Source: Sedimentibacter hydroxybenzoicus DSM 7310
Lineage (GTDB): Bacteria; Bacillota; Clostridia; Tissierellales; Sedimentibacteraceae
Assembly (NCBI RefSeq): GCF_013403245.1
Contig: NZ_JACBNQ010000001.1
Span: 372,001-436,000 of the forward strand
Reading direction: 5' to 3'
DNA: 64,000 bases
Shown one piece after another: positions 18,160 through 27,371 of the stretch. Numbering within the stretch: position 1 is the stretch's first letter; every line of letters begins with the position of its first letter. Under the pieces are notes generated by a model. That model saw only the letters and a list, made by a program, of their open reading frames with translations. It was not told where the DNA came from and searched no databases. A program made the position numbers and the translations under genes.

Positions 18160-20154
18160 ATGCCATATTCAAGTGAGGATGCAGTATTAGATTTAAAACA
18201 AGAGCTTCGTTATTTAAAGCTGCTGTCAAAACAATTCCCTACAATTGCTTCCGCATGTACGGAAATTATTAATTTGCAGGCAATATTAAATCTTCCTAAA
18301 AGCACAGAGCATTTTTTATCGGATATTCATGGGGAGTACGAATCATTTAACCATGTCCTGAGAAACGGCTCGGGAAATATAAAACGTAAAATTACCGAGG
18401 TTTTCGGAGATATAATGAGTGAAAAAGAAATTAAGTCTCTCGCAACGCTCATTTATTATCCGGAGCAAAAATTAGAAATCATTCATAAACAAGAAGAAAA
18501 CATAGAAGAATGGTACAAGATTACTATTTACCGCCTTATTGAAGTCAGTAGAAAAGCAGCATTTAAATACACAAGGATGAAGGTAAGAAAAGCACTGCCT
18601 GCAGAATTTGCGTATATTATAGAAGAATTAATGCACAGAGGACCTGAAGAGTATGACAAGGAAGAATATTACAGCGAAATTATTAATTCAATTATAAGGG
18701 TTGGCAGAGCCGATGAATTTATAATTGCTATGTCAAAGCTTATTCAAAGGCTGGTTATAGACAGATTACATATTGTAGGAGATATATTTGACAGGGGACC
18801 CGGTGCGGAAAAGGTAATGGAGACGCTTTTGAATTATCACTCTGTGGATATCCAATGGGGAAATCATGATGTATTGTGGATGGCAGCTGCTGCCGGAAGC
18901 GAAGCAAGCATTGCCACAGTAATCAGAATTTGCACAAGGTATGCGAATTTAGATACGATCGAGGATGGATACGGCATCAATATGCTGCCTCTTGCGACCT
19001 TTGCCTTAGAATTTTACGGTGATGACGAGTGCGTACAGTTTAAACCAAAATTAGAAAACGGCATAGTCTGTACGGACAATGATTTAAAGCTTATAGCTAA
19101 AATGCATAAGGCAATTTCTGTTATACAATTTAAGCTGGAAGGGGAAATCATCAAAAGAAGACCTCATTTCTGCATGGAAGACAGGCTGATTTTAGAAAAA
19201 ATAAATTACGATGAGGGTACAATTGAATTAAGCGGAAAGATATATAAGCTTAATGATACAAATTTTCCAACCGTTGACCCTATGAGTCCTTATAAACTGA
19301 CTAAAGAGGAAAGGGATTTAATCGATAAATTAAAGTTTTCATTTTTAAACAGTGAAAAGCTGCAGAAGCATATCAGGTTTTTGTTGTCAAACGGAAGTAT
19401 GTATTTGAAATTCAATTCAAATCTTTTGTATCACGGATGCATTCCCGTTAATGAGGATGGAACGTTCAAGAAGGTTAAAATCGGATCTTCAGGAAAATGC
19501 TATAGCGGAAAAGCGTATTTTGACCGGCTTGATACCTTGGTGAGGGAAGGATATTTCCATGAAAATAATCCTGAAGCAAAGCTGTACGGGATGGATATAA
19601 CTTGGTATTTGTGGACGGGTCCCGATTCTCCGTTATTTGGCAAGGATAAAATGACTACCTTCGAAAGATATTTTATCGATGACAAAGAAACTCATAAAGA
19701 AAAGAAAAGTCATTATTTTAAATTAGAAGAAAGTGAAAAAATGTGCCGGATAATATTTGAAGAATTCGGATTGAATCCTGACACCTCACATATTATAAAC
19801 GGTCATGTACCCGTTAAAAGCAAAAGCGGTGAAAGTCCCATAAAAGCAAACGGAAAGCTTATAGTTATAGATGGCGGCTTTTCAAAGGCTTACCAGGGTA
19901 CAACGGGTATAGCAGGATATACCCTGACATATAATTCTTACGGCTTGCTATTGGTCTCTCACGATCCTTTTGAATCCACACAAAAAGCCATTGAGGAAGA
20001 AAAGGATATCCATTCCACAACGATGGTGCTTGAAAAGGAATTAGAAAGAAAAAGAGTGAGAGATACGGATAACGGCAAGGAGATAACCGAACAAATAAAA
20101 GATTTGGAAATGCTTTTGGATGCATACAGAATAGGCTTAATTAAAGAACAGTAA
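18160..20154 (+). CDS. fbp: Fructose-1,6-bisphosphatase, class III
   Basis: 664 residues, the length of the Firmicutes class III enzyme. Metallophosphatase motifs: [27 protein letters not shown] and NGHVPV. It hydrolyses fructose-1,6-bisphosphate to fructose-6-phosphate in gluconeogenesis. The start follows AAGGAGTG, and a TATAAT-like -10 lies near 18104. It has no operon partner visible; the sporulation pair ytrHI lies downstream behind a hairpin. Confidence 0.97.
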   Translation: MPYSSEDAVLDLKQELRYLKLLSKQFPTIASACTEIINLQAILNLPKSTEHFLSDIHGEYESFNHVLRNGSGNIKRKITEVFGDIMSEKEIKSLATLIYYPEQKLEIIHKQEENIEEWYKITIYRLIEVSRKAAFKYTRMKVRKALPAEFAYIIEELMHRGPEEYDKEEYYSEIINSIIRVGRADEFIIAMSKLIQRLVIDRLHIVGDIFDRGPGAEKVMETLLNYHSVDIQWGNHDVLWMAAAAGSEASIATVIRICTRYANLDTIEDGYGINMLPLATFALEFYGDDECVQFKPKLENGIVCTDNDLKLIAKMHKAISVIQFKLEGEIIKRRPHFCMEDRLILEKINYDEGTIELSGKIYKLNDTNFPTVDPMSPYKLTKEERDLIDKLKFSFLNSEKLQKHIRFLLSNGSMYLKFNSNLLYHGCIPVNEDGTFKKVKIGSSGKCYSGKAYFDRLDTLVREGYFHENNPEAKLYGMDITWYLWTGPDSPLFGKDKMTTFERYFIDDKETHKEKKSHYFKLEESEKMCRIIFEEFGLNPDTSHIINGHVPVKSKSGESPIKANGKLIVIDGGFSKAYQGTTGIAGYTLTYNSYGLLLVSHDPFESTQKAIEEEKDIHSTTMVLEKELERKRVRDTDNGKEITEQIKDLEMLLDAYRIGLIKEQ

Positions 20155-20165
20155 GTTTAATCATA

Positions 20166-20217
20166 AAGACATTTCATCAATCATACCATTTATAGAAGGT
20201 TGGTGATGAAATGTCTT
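20166..20217. promoter_or_regulatory. Hairpin covering the ytrH ribosome site and start
   Basis: AAGACATTTCATC upstream pairs with GATGAAATGTCTT, which contains the ytrH start codon. The hairpin may serve as the fbp terminator and could also hide the ytrH start from ribosomes in read-through transcripts. CATACCAT at 20182, 16 bases after a TCATA, vaguely resembles a sigma-E promoter, the expected sporulation factor; that match is weak. Confidence 0.4.
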
Positions 20218-20549
20218 CTTTTTATTCGAGTATTGTGCAAAATTTTTTGATAAGCTTCGGGGTTGTAATCGGTGCCAGTTTGTTTTCGGGAATTGGTGCT
20301 ATAATAACCAATCATCCTCCTTATAAAATTATGATGCAGGTTGCAAGCTCAATTAAAATCTGGGCAATAGCGGCATCCTTAGGAGGTACATTTTCTTCCT
20401 TTGCGGTTATAGAAAAAGGTATTTTTGACGGTGAAATAAAAACCTTGGCAAAACAAGCCCTTTATATATTGATATCTTTGTCGGGAGCAAATATTGGATA
20501 TGAATTTATAAGATTGCTGCAAAGGTGTGGTTACATATGGGGAAGGTAG
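20211..20549 (+). CDS. ytrH: Sporulation membrane protein YtrH
   Basis: 112 residues, hydrophobic with about three membrane spans, matching the YtrH family (start SFYSSIVQNFLISFGVVIGAS). In Bacillus subtilis ytrH belongs to the mother-cell sigma-E regulon and is needed for proper spore formation. Here it overlaps ytrI by 13 bases, the order known from B. subtilis. Family assignment is by pattern recognition and gene order. Confidence 0.82.
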   Translation: MSSFYSSIVQNFLISFGVVIGASLFSGIGAIITNHPPYKIMMQVASSIKIWAIAASLGGTFSSFAVIEKGIFDGEIKTLAKQALYILISLSGANIGYEFIRLLQRCGYIWGR

Positions 20550-21034
20550 GTACAGGATATAAGTTCTTTATATGCTTTTTAACGGGTATGCTGTGGGGCG
20601 TGATAATAGGAGCAGTAGGAATCAGTGCAATTATAAGCTATAGGATGGATGGTTTTTATGAAGAAATTGCTTATCTGGAAAATACAATAACAGATAAGGA
20701 TAAAAAGCTTGAGAAATTGGAAAACTCCATTAATCAATCAAGCATTGTTTTGAAGGATATTATTATTGATTTGGATTTTTCAAGCTTCAGCATGGAGCAA
20801 ATAGATAAGATAGACAGCATTTCCATAGAAAAGGCAATTAAGGAGAAATTTACATCATTATTGGGAAAGGAAGTAAAGAATCTGGATGCAGATATATTGA
20901 TGCAGGTAATCGACAAGAGAATTTTAAAATTTGATGCAGCAGAATATCAGCTGACAGTAAGTAAATTAATATTATCCGATGTATTGAAATTATGGGTTAA
21001 GGTTTCCGTAACGGAAGTGCATTACCCCTATTGA
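20537..21034 (+). CDS. ytrI: Sporulation membrane protein YtrI
   Basis: 165 residues from the ATG at 20537, with AAAGGTG upstream inside ytrH. One N-terminal membrane span (FFICFLTGMLWGVIIGAVGI) is followed by a coiled coil (~45-70) and a soluble tail, as expected for YtrI. The overlap with ytrH implies translational coupling. Confidence 0.75.
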   Translation: MGKVGTGYKFFICFLTGMLWGVIIGAVGISAIISYRMDGFYEEIAYLENTITDKDKKLEKLENSINQSSIVLKDIIIDLDFSSFSMEQIDKIDSISIEKAIKEKFTSLLGKEVKNLDADILMQVIDKRILKFDAAEYQLTVSKLILSDVLKLWVKVSVTEVHYPY

Positions 21035-21265
21035 GTTTACGTTTCTGTTGCAATTTAATAAATAATAAAAGTAATTTTAATTTTAAATTTTAGTGTCATG
21101 CAAATTATAAAAGCTTTGGAAAATTTAAATCAGTATCAAAAAAACCGTTCAGGTTAAAATATAAATAACTTAAAAAATAAATCGGCAAGAAAAGCGGCAA
21201 CACACATAAGTAACACGAGGCAACAACACATATCATTGCTGATAGGGAGATTTATATGGCAGACA

Positions 21266-21332
21266 ATTAGACATACGTGAGGATTGACCGGATGAACGGC
21301 AACGATGCAGGGGAGTCTTTTTCAGCAGCCTG
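21266..21332 (-). repeat. MITE-like repeat, copy D, truncated
   Basis: Reverse-oriented; only the original left half of the 122-bp element remains, ending TTTTTCAGCAGCCTG. The other half is missing at the 21266 junction. Confidence 0.78.
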
Positions 21333-21358
21333 AACGGCAGTAATCTGCCGTTTTTTTC
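21333..21358 (+). terminator. Terminator hairpin next to repeat copy D
   Basis: AACGGCAG and CTGCCGTT arms around TAAT, then a T run. It abuts the end of the repeat, as in other copies. Confidence 0.75.
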
Positions 21359-21506
21359 ATTGCGCTTATGTTGACGAAAAAACAATTGACGTTTATAATT
21401 AAACTAATATGTCTTAAATCAGGATAGAGACTTATGGATTTTTTAAAGCTTTAAAACAATATTTCCACCAAGCTTGATTGTTCACAATAAATATGGAGGA
21501 ATGGTA

Positions 21507-22442
21507 ATGGAAGAGTTTTATTATAATTCTCAGGATGGCAGAACCAAGATACGTGCTTTGAAGTGGGTTCCCGAAACGGAAATAAAAGCTGTTCTTCAAA
21601 TTTCTCACGGCATGCTGGAGCACATGGAGAGGTATGATGAATTTGCATGCTATATGGCTGATAATGGCGTATTGGTAATTGGCAATGATCATTTAGGACA
21701 CGGAAGCTCTGTTAATAATGAAGAAGACAGGGGGTTCTTCAGTGATATGGACGGATACAATGCGTTGATTGAGGACATGCATAGCTTAATGACGAAAACC
21801 AAAGAGAAATATCAAGATGTCCCGTATTTTTTGCTTGGACATAGCATGGGCTCATTTTTAACGAGATATTTTATTACCGTCTACGGAGAAAAAACAGATG
21901 GTGCAATAATAATGGGAACCGGACAGCAGTCAAATGGATTAATCAAATTTGGTCTGTTTTTAACCGGAGCCATGGCAAAAATGAAAGGGTGGAATTATAG
22001 GAGCAGATTTGTAAACTACCTTGTATTAGGTTCAAATAACAATGAATTTAAACCGACAAGAACGAAATGTGATTGGTTGACAAGGGATGATAAAATCGTA
22101 GATGAATATTTGGCTGATAAAAGAATAAATTTTATATTTACATTAAACGGTTTTAATAATTTATTTAAGATTATGATGAAAATGAATGAAAAAGAAAGAT
22201 TAAGCAATATACCTGAAGATATTTCGATATTTTTTGTTTCCGGAAAGAAGGATCCCGTAGGAGATTTTGGAAAAGGTGTAAATAAATCTTATCAAATATT
22301 TAAAGCTTTGGGAATGAAAAATGTATCGATTAAATTATATGAAGAGTACAGGCATGAAATCCTGAATGAATTAGACAGGGAGCAGGTATATGAAGATATA
22401 TTGAGCTGGATAGAGATAGTTAAAGATAATTGCATAAGATAA
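21507..22442 (+). CDS. Alpha/beta hydrolase (monoacylglycerol-lipase-like)
   Basis: 311 residues from the ATG at 21507, which sits six bases after GGAGGA. The fold is shown by the oxyanion segment QISHGMLEHMERYDEFA, the nucleophile elbow GHSMGS, the acid in SGKKDPVGDFG and the catalytic His in YRHEILNE. This resembles lysophospholipase/monoglyceride lipase-type hydrolases. There is no signal peptide, so it acts in the cytoplasm. No functional partner is visible. Confidence 0.88.
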   Translation: MEEFYYNSQDGRTKIRALKWVPETEIKAVLQISHGMLEHMERYDEFACYMADNGVLVIGNDHLGHGSSVNNEEDRGFFSDMDGYNALIEDMHSLMTKTKEKYQDVPYFLLGHSMGSFLTRYFITVYGEKTDGAIIMGTGQQSNGLIKFGLFLTGAMAKMKGWNYRSRFVNYLVLGSNNNEFKPTRTKCDWLTRDDKIVDEYLADKRINFIFTLNGFNNLFKIMMKMNEKERLSNIPEDISIFFVSGKKDPVGDFGKGVNKSYQIFKALGMKNVSIKLYEEYRHEILNELDREQVYEDILSWIEIVKDNCIR

Positions 22443-22851
22443 ATGTTTTATCAATTGCTATGAATAAACGTAAATCTGCCGCTATGTCATTCCGAACGCA
22501 AGTGAAGAATTTCATCTTTTCTTAGTTTAGGATGATTTTTTTGTGAAATAAAATTTATATTATCTAATAAATATTACATATACTTAACATTAAAAATTAA
22601 TAATATATGGTAGAAAAATGTCGAAAATCTTGCAAAAATCAACAGTTGCATAGGATAGTAACGATACATAATCTAAGAGCTAACAGAGTCGAGTAAAGTA
22701 TATTAAAAGGTTAAAAAAATATCATAATCGCCAAATAATTGGTATAATTCGGTAAAATCGCACATTGCTATTTTCAGGAGAGAAGAATATAATGTTATAA
22801 AAACGTTTGGACGAGCGTTTTTAGTCATTATATTATATTATGGAGGAAAAA
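22443..22851. other. 409-bp gene-free stretch before the AGCS symporter
   Basis: The first 80 bases contain half of a GTCATTC-type palindromic repeat (22486-22520). The rest is an AT-rich leader. A weak hairpin (AAAAACG/CGTTTTT, 22799-22822) lies just before the symporter ribosome site. I looked for a glycine riboswitch, which often precedes this transporter family, and did not find its conserved core. Confidence 0.5.
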
Positions 22852-24222
22852 ATGGAAGCAATTGCGAACTTAGTATCAACTATTGATGGATGGCTCTGGG
22901 GTTGGCCACTGATAATCCTGCTATTTGGAACTCATGTATTCTTAACTTTCCGTCTTAAATTTATTCAAAGACACATCGGCAAGGCAATCAAATTGTCAGT
23001 TACCAAGGATGATTTTGCAACAGGCGATGTGAGTCAGTTCAGTGCTCTTGCAACTGCTTTGGCAGCAACAATAGGTACAGGTAACATAGTTGGTGTTGCA
23101 ACGGCTATTGCGTTAGGTGGACCCGGTGCGGTTTTCTGGTGCTGGATGACAGGTGTTTTCGGTATTTCAACAAAATATGCAGAATCACTTCTTGCAGTAA
23201 AATACAGAGTTAAAACTGCTGACGGTACTATGGCAGGCGGACCTATGTATGTATTAGAGTATGGTATGAAAAATAAACCGTTAGCATATTCCTTTGCGTT
23301 TTTCGGCAGTGTTGCAGCATTTGGTATCGGTAATACAGTTCAGGCAAATTCAATTTCCAATATGATGTTTAATCAATTTGATTTGTCACCTCATATTACA
23401 GGTATTGCATTAGCTGTATTGACAGGTATAGTAATAATCGGTGGTGTTAAGAGAATAGCGAGCGTATGCGATAAGCTTGTTCCTTTCATGGCAGTATTTT
23501 ATGTTATAGGTTGTACTATTATATTAGTTATGACTGCTAAAACTATTCCGGCTACAATCGGATTAATTGTTTCTAACGCATTTACAGGAACTGCGGCAAC
23601 AGGCGGATTTGCAGGATCAACAATCATGCTGGCAGCAAGATTCGGAGTCGCGAGGGGGCTGTTCTCTAATGAGTCCGGTTTAGGTAGTGCTCCTATAGTT
23701 GCAGCTGCAGCCCAAACAAGAAACCCAGTTCGTCAGGCTCTCGTTGCATCTTCGGGTACATTCTGGGATACGGTTATAGTTTGTGCTATAACAGGTATTA
23801 CAATTGTTAACTCAGGAGTATGGAACTCAGGACTTAACGGCGGAGATTTAACTAATGCGGCATTTACACACATTCCTGTGGTTGGACCTATAGTTCTTAC
23901 AATCGGTTTGTTAACATTCGTATTCTCAACTATTCTTGGCTGGTCATACTACGGTGAAAAATGCTTTGAATACTTATTCCATTCAAAGAAAGCAATATTG
24001 CCTTATAGAATCGCTTATACAATAGCGGTATACTTCGGAGCGGTTATGTCATTATCGTTCGTATGGGATTTGGCAGATCTGTTCAACGGATTGATGGCTA
24101 TTCCAAACTTAATTTCATTGTTAGCACTATCGGGAGTCTTAGTAAAAGAAACAAAAGAATATTTGTGGGATGATAATCTCGATAAGATAAACGAAGAGGA
24201 GACAGTGGTATTAAACAGATAA
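22852..24222 (+). CDS. Sodium:alanine/glycine symporter (AGCS family)
   Basis: 456 residues from the ATG at 22852, five bases after GGAGG. About ten or more membrane spans. The family signature is clear: ALAATIGTGNIVGVATAIA, GGPGAVFWCWMTGVFG and GLGSAPIVAAAAQT. It imports alanine or glycine with Na+. It stands alone between a long leader and a terminator; amino-acid uptake suits a clostridial amino-acid fermenter. Confidence 0.94.
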   Translation: MEAIANLVSTIDGWLWGWPLIILLFGTHVFLTFRLKFIQRHIGKAIKLSVTKDDFATGDVSQFSALATALAATIGTGNIVGVATAIALGGPGAVFWCWMTGVFGISTKYAESLLAVKYRVKTADGTMAGGPMYVLEYGMKNKPLAYSFAFFGSVAAFGIGNTVQANSISNMMFNQFDLSPHITGIALAVLTGIVIIGGVKRIASVCDKLVPFMAVFYVIGCTIILVMTAKTIPATIGLIVSNAFTGTAATGGFAGSTIMLAARFGVARGLFSNESGLGSAPIVAAAAQTRNPVRQALVASSGTFWDTVIVCAITGITIVNSGVWNSGLNGGDLTNAAFTHIPVVGPIVLTIGLLTFVFSTILGWSYYGEKCFEYLFHSKKAILPYRIAYTIAVYFGAVMSLSFVWDLADLFNGLMAIPNLISLLALSGVLVKETKEYLWDDNLDKINEEETVVLNR

Positions 24223-24237
24223 TCAACTTAATGTTTT

Positions 24238-24276
24238 AAATAAAGCCGTGCTTTGCTTTGCAGCACGGCTTTATTT
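24238..24276. terminator. Terminator after AGCS symporter
   Basis: 15-bp perfect stem (AAATAAAGCCGTGCT and its complement) with a 9-base loop, ending in a T-rich arm. Confidence 0.9.
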
Positions 24277-24382
24277 ATGACCTAACTTAATTTGTTCAAC
24301 TGTTAGAGCAAAGAAATTTATATTGTAATTCTAACATTTTTGCTGCATAATATGAGTTATAGAGCAATTGAAAGGAAAATGC

Positions 24383-25558
24383 ATGTTAACAAAAAAGAAT
24401 ATAAAAAACGGTGATGAGCTGTCCATACTTGGATTTGGATGTATGAGGCTGCCATCAGATGAAGATGCAGCAATAAAACTGATAAGGGATGCAATAGAAA
24501 AGGGTGTAAATTATTTTGATACGGCATACATTTATAAAGCCGGCAGAAATGAAGTAGTGCTTGGAAATGCACTTTCCAGTGGTTATAGGGAAAAAGTTAA
24601 AATAGCAACAAAGCTTCCCCCTTATATGGTAAATAGCTTGGATGCAGCGAAAAGAATATTCGCAACGCAGTTATCAAGATTACAAACAAGCTATATTGAT
24701 TATTACCTGATACATATGCTGACTGATAAGCCCATGTTTGATAAAATGGTCAGTCTTGGTGTGATGGAATGGCTGGAGGAAGAAAAAGAAAAAGGAACCG
24801 TAAAAAATATTGGGTTTTCTTTTCATGGCAGCAAGCAGGATTTTGAATTGATTATTAAAGCATATCCCTGGGAATTCTGTCAGATACAATATAATTATTT
24901 AGATGAAAACAATCAGGCAACAAAGTCCGGCTTGAATCTGGCACATGCAATGGGCATTCCGGTAATTGTTATGGAGCCGCTAAGGGGTGGCAGGCTAGTA
25001 AATAATTTGCCGGATAAGGTTTTAGAAAGATTTAATTGCTACGATAAAGAAAGATCGGCCGCCGAATGGGCACTGAGGTGGATTTGGAATCATAAAGAAG
25101 TCAACGTGATTTTATCAGGAATGAATAGCTTTGAACAATTAAATGAAAATATAAAGATAGCAAATGATGCAAGACCGGATTCGTTGTCTGATGATGAGCT
25201 TAAAATTTTTGATGAAGTTAAGGACATTATAATAAATAGAACCAAGGTTTCGTGCACAGGCTGCGGGTATTGCATGCCTTGTCCTTACGGTGTCAACATA
25301 CCCGGATGCTTTTCAAGCATAAATGATAAATATTTGCTGCAGGATAAGAATTCAAAGTGGAAGTATATTCAGACATTGGGGGGATTTTCTGCCGAACCGG
25401 CATTTGCATCAAACTGTAAAGAGTGCGGTAAATGTGAAAAGCATTGTCCTCAAAATATTGAAATAAGGAAAGAATTAAAAACAGTAAAAAAGGAAATGGA
25501 AGGAGCATTTTTTAAACCTGCTGTAACAATTGCAAGAAAAATTTTAAGGATAAAATAG
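24383..25558 (+). CDS. Aldo/keto reductase with C-terminal 4Fe-4S domain
   Basis: 391 residues from the ATG at 24383 (AAAGGA upstream). The N-terminal ~270 residues are an aldo/keto reductase barrel (GFGCMRLP, FDTAYIYKAGRNE, the YLIHM strand and VMEPLRGG). The C-terminal part has two cysteine clusters, CTGCGYCMPCPYGVNIPGC and CKECGKCEKHCP, typical of the ferredoxin-type AKRs of anaerobes. It may pass electrons between iron-sulfur clusters and a carbonyl substrate, which is unknown. A terminator follows. Confidence 0.92.
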   Translation: MLTKKNIKNGDELSILGFGCMRLPSDEDAAIKLIRDAIEKGVNYFDTAYIYKAGRNEVVLGNALSSGYREKVKIATKLPPYMVNSLDAAKRIFATQLSRLQTSYIDYYLIHMLTDKPMFDKMVSLGVMEWLEEEKEKGTVKNIGFSFHGSKQDFELIIKAYPWEFCQIQYNYLDENNQATKSGLNLAHAMGIPVIVMEPLRGGRLVNNLPDKVLERFNCYDKERSAAEWALRWIWNHKEVNVILSGMNSFEQLNENIKIANDARPDSLSDDELKIFDEVKDIIINRTKVSCTGCGYCMPCPYGVNIPGCFSSINDKYLLQDKNSKWKYIQTLGGFSAEPAFASNCKECGKCEKHCPQNIEIRKELKTVKKEMEGAFFKPAVTIARKILRIK

Positions 25559-25559
25559 T

Positions 25560-25598
25560 AAAAGGGAAGTGCTTCAATAAGAAGAACTTCCCTTTTTG
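25560..25598 (+). terminator. Terminator after aldo/keto reductase
   Basis: AAAGGGAAGT and ACTTCCCTTT arms with a further partial GCTTC/GAAG pairing inside, then T residues. Confidence 0.85.
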
Positions 25599-25603
25599 GT
25601 AGT

Positions 25604-25712
25604 GCTTTCACTTACAGGATAAGCGACTGACACCAAATTAAAATTTGGGTTGTCTGCTTTCGCTTACAGCATAAGCGACTGACACCAAATCAAAGATTTG
25701 GGTCATCTGCTT
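25604..25712 (+). repeat. Two tandem copies of the ~55-bp hairpin repeat (family 2)
   Basis: Copies at 25604-25657 and 25658-25712. The inner stem is CCAAATT/AATTTGG in the first and CCAAATC/GATTTGG in the second: both positions changed so that pairing is kept. The last bases of the array form the stop codon of the CAP-domain gene on the minus strand. Confidence 0.85.
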
Positions 25713-26397
25713 AATTTGTGAACATTTGTGTCCAGTATGGAGTTCCGTTGGAATTTGTAACGTAACCTACACCGATTTTACCGAAATCAGGTGATAAAAT
25801 ATTAGATTTATGACTTTCTGAATTCATCCATGCAGTTACTACCGCTTCCGGACTTCTTTGACCTGTGGCAATATTTTCTCCCCATGCGGACCAGTTAATT
25901 CCTTGGTTTCTCATCATATCGCCGGCACTGCCGTATCTTGAAGATTGGTGAGCAAAATAGTTATTGTCTGCCATATCTTTTGACTTTAATCTTGCAACGT
26001 TAGAAATAGATCTATCAAATGTAAGAGGTTGTAATCCATTCTTTTGTCTTTCTGCATTTACTAATTGAGCGACTCTTTCTTCATAGCTCGTGTTTGAAGA
26101 GGCAGGTGCACTTGCAGTTTCCGCATTTTGCTGTGGCTGTGCGTAGTTTGTCTCTGTTTGTGGTGTTGTACGAGTTGTTCTCGCAGTATTGTCAGATCTT
26201 GAAGTCTGTGCAGGCTGAACCTCTTCCTGAGTGTTATAATCTCTTGCAGGCTGAGTGTAATTCGTATTAAATGAATTAAAGAAATTATAAAAACCATTAA
26301 AATTGTTAAATCCTGTATTCATATCTGCTGCAAAAGCAGTTGTTGTAGATAACGCTAATATAGCTGCTAAAGCTAATGAAATAATTTTGTTTTTCAT
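25711..26397 (-). CDS. Secreted CAP-domain (SCP/PR-1-like) protein
   Basis: 228 residues. An N-terminal signal peptide (KIISLALAAILALSTTTAFA) is followed by an Asn/Gln/Thr-rich low-complexity linker (~24-105) and a CAP domain (~108-228) with YFAHQSS, WGENIA and SESHKSNIL, close to the YkwD type found in many spore-formers. Exported; function unknown, with spore-coat, wall or extracellular roles all possible. Transcribed leftwards from a TTACAT-N17-TATACT promoter match. The ribosome site is AAAGGAG. Confidence 0.9.
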   Translation of the reverse strand: MKNKIISLALAAILALSTTTAFAADMNTGFNNFNGFYNFFNSFNTNYTQPARDYNTQEEVQPAQTSRSDNTARTTRTTPQTETNYAQPQQNAETASAPASSNTSYEERVAQLVNAERQKNGLQPLTFDRSISNVARLKSKDMADNNYFAHQSSRYGSAGDMMRNQGINWSAWGENIATGQRSPEAVVTAWMNSESHKSNILSPDFGKIGVGYVTNSNGTPYWTQMFTN

Positions 26398-26499
26398 AAA
26401 ACATATTCTCCTTTTGTTTTAAATTTAAAAAAAATACCCCTTACGTTAACGAAAGTAGAATTTTACGTCATTCTTGTTTCGTTGTGTATGAAGTATAGC

Positions 26500-26528
26500 A
26501 TATACAGTTATCAAATGTAACCCTCAAT
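26500..26528 (-). promoter_or_regulatory. Candidate vegetative promoter of the CAP-domain gene
   Basis: On the minus strand TTACAT, 17 bases, TATACT, about 100 bases upstream of the start codon. No other structure is evident in the 237-bp gap. Confidence 0.45.
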
Positions 26529-26634
26529 TATTTGCTGTGCTGGAAAATGTGACATAATTATTACACGATTATGAAATACAATTAATATATTACAAGTTTA
26601 TTACAAAAACAAGATTGCAAGGGGCTGGTGGTAA

Positions 26635-27363
26635 TCATTTAAACTCAGCCATATTTTTTCTGTACCTTGCGGGTACGAACTGAAACTGAAGATTGTTATT
26701 AATTCTTTCTTTAATGGCTAATTCAGTAAAATATTGCTTCCATAAGCTTTGTATAATTTTTTCATTTTGAGATGTTTCAATATTATCTATGCTGATATTT
26801 TCTTTTATTTCCCAGGAATTATCGGCATATATCAAGCCTTTTTTTCTTTTTTCATCATATATAATAAATTTTTCGTATTTATACCTGTCCGCGAAATGAT
26901 CTGCTAATAATAAAACAATATCATTGTCAGGCGAAAATTTAGAATATAAAAGTCCTCCTGCATCAGAAAATCGGAGTATACCTAAAAACCTGTGGACCTC
27001 CTTTGCCACCCTTGAATAAGCTTCGTTAAGGGGAAGGACCTTTTCATGGGTATAGAAATTCATTGTTTGCTTTCCGTATTTAAAGGCAAATATCAAAAAA
27101 TCAAGAATAATATTTTCTTTATATTTCAAATCAGATAAATAGCAATAAAAGATATAAATATATGCTTCGTTTGAAATTTTATTGATTATTGCATTTGATA
27201 CAGTTCTTGCCTCTTCAATATCCGTATCAACAGTCAAATAATTATTAAGTATGGTCTGCTGATATTCAGATAATAAATATATACCATCGGCGTTTTCTTT
27301 TTTGTAATGATAATAAATGCAAGTTAAAAGACCTTCAAAGGTACCGTCATATAAATAATCCAT
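26635..27363 (-). CDS. DUF4130-type protein, partner of DNA-linked radical SAM enzyme
   Basis: 242 residues. It matches the 'probable DNA metabolism protein' family (TIGR03915/DUF4130) by its start (YLYDGTFEGLLTCIYYHYKK), the SRVAKEVHRFLGILRF segment and the closing ARYRKNMAEF. These proteins are nearly always encoded beside the radical SAM family found here, and in some bacteria are fused to a uracil-DNA-glycosylase-like domain; none is fused here. It begins eight bases after the radical SAM stop, so the pair is one operon. Biochemical function not established. Confidence 0.85.
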   Translation of the reverse strand: MDYLYDGTFEGLLTCIYYHYKKENADGIYLLSEYQQTILNNYLTVDTDIEEARTVSNAIINKISNEAYIYIFYCYLSDLKYKENIILDFLIFAFKYGKQTMNFYTHEKVLPLNEAYSRVAKEVHRFLGILRFSDAGGLLYSKFSPDNDIVLLLADHFADRYKYEKFIIYDEKRKKGLIYADNSWEIKENISIDNIETSQNEKIIQSLWKQYFTELAIKERINNNLQFQFVPARYRKNMAEFK

Positions 27364-27371
27364 ACTTACCT

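Larger units (their letters stand above)
21035..21506. other. 472-bp gene-free stretch
   Basis: It holds a truncated copy D of the 122-bp repeat, a small terminator hairpin and an abandoned translation start. At 21245-21267 AGGGAG, six bases, ATG and three codons run straight into the repeat, where a stop occurs. The first ~200 bases are AT-rich with nothing recognisable. The last ~100 carry the leader of the hydrolase gene. Confidence 0.6.

Noticed and set aside
22600-22851. Possible glycine riboswitch before the AGCS symporter
   Set aside because: The conserved core and paired aptamer elements are absent; only a weak AT-rich hairpin is present.
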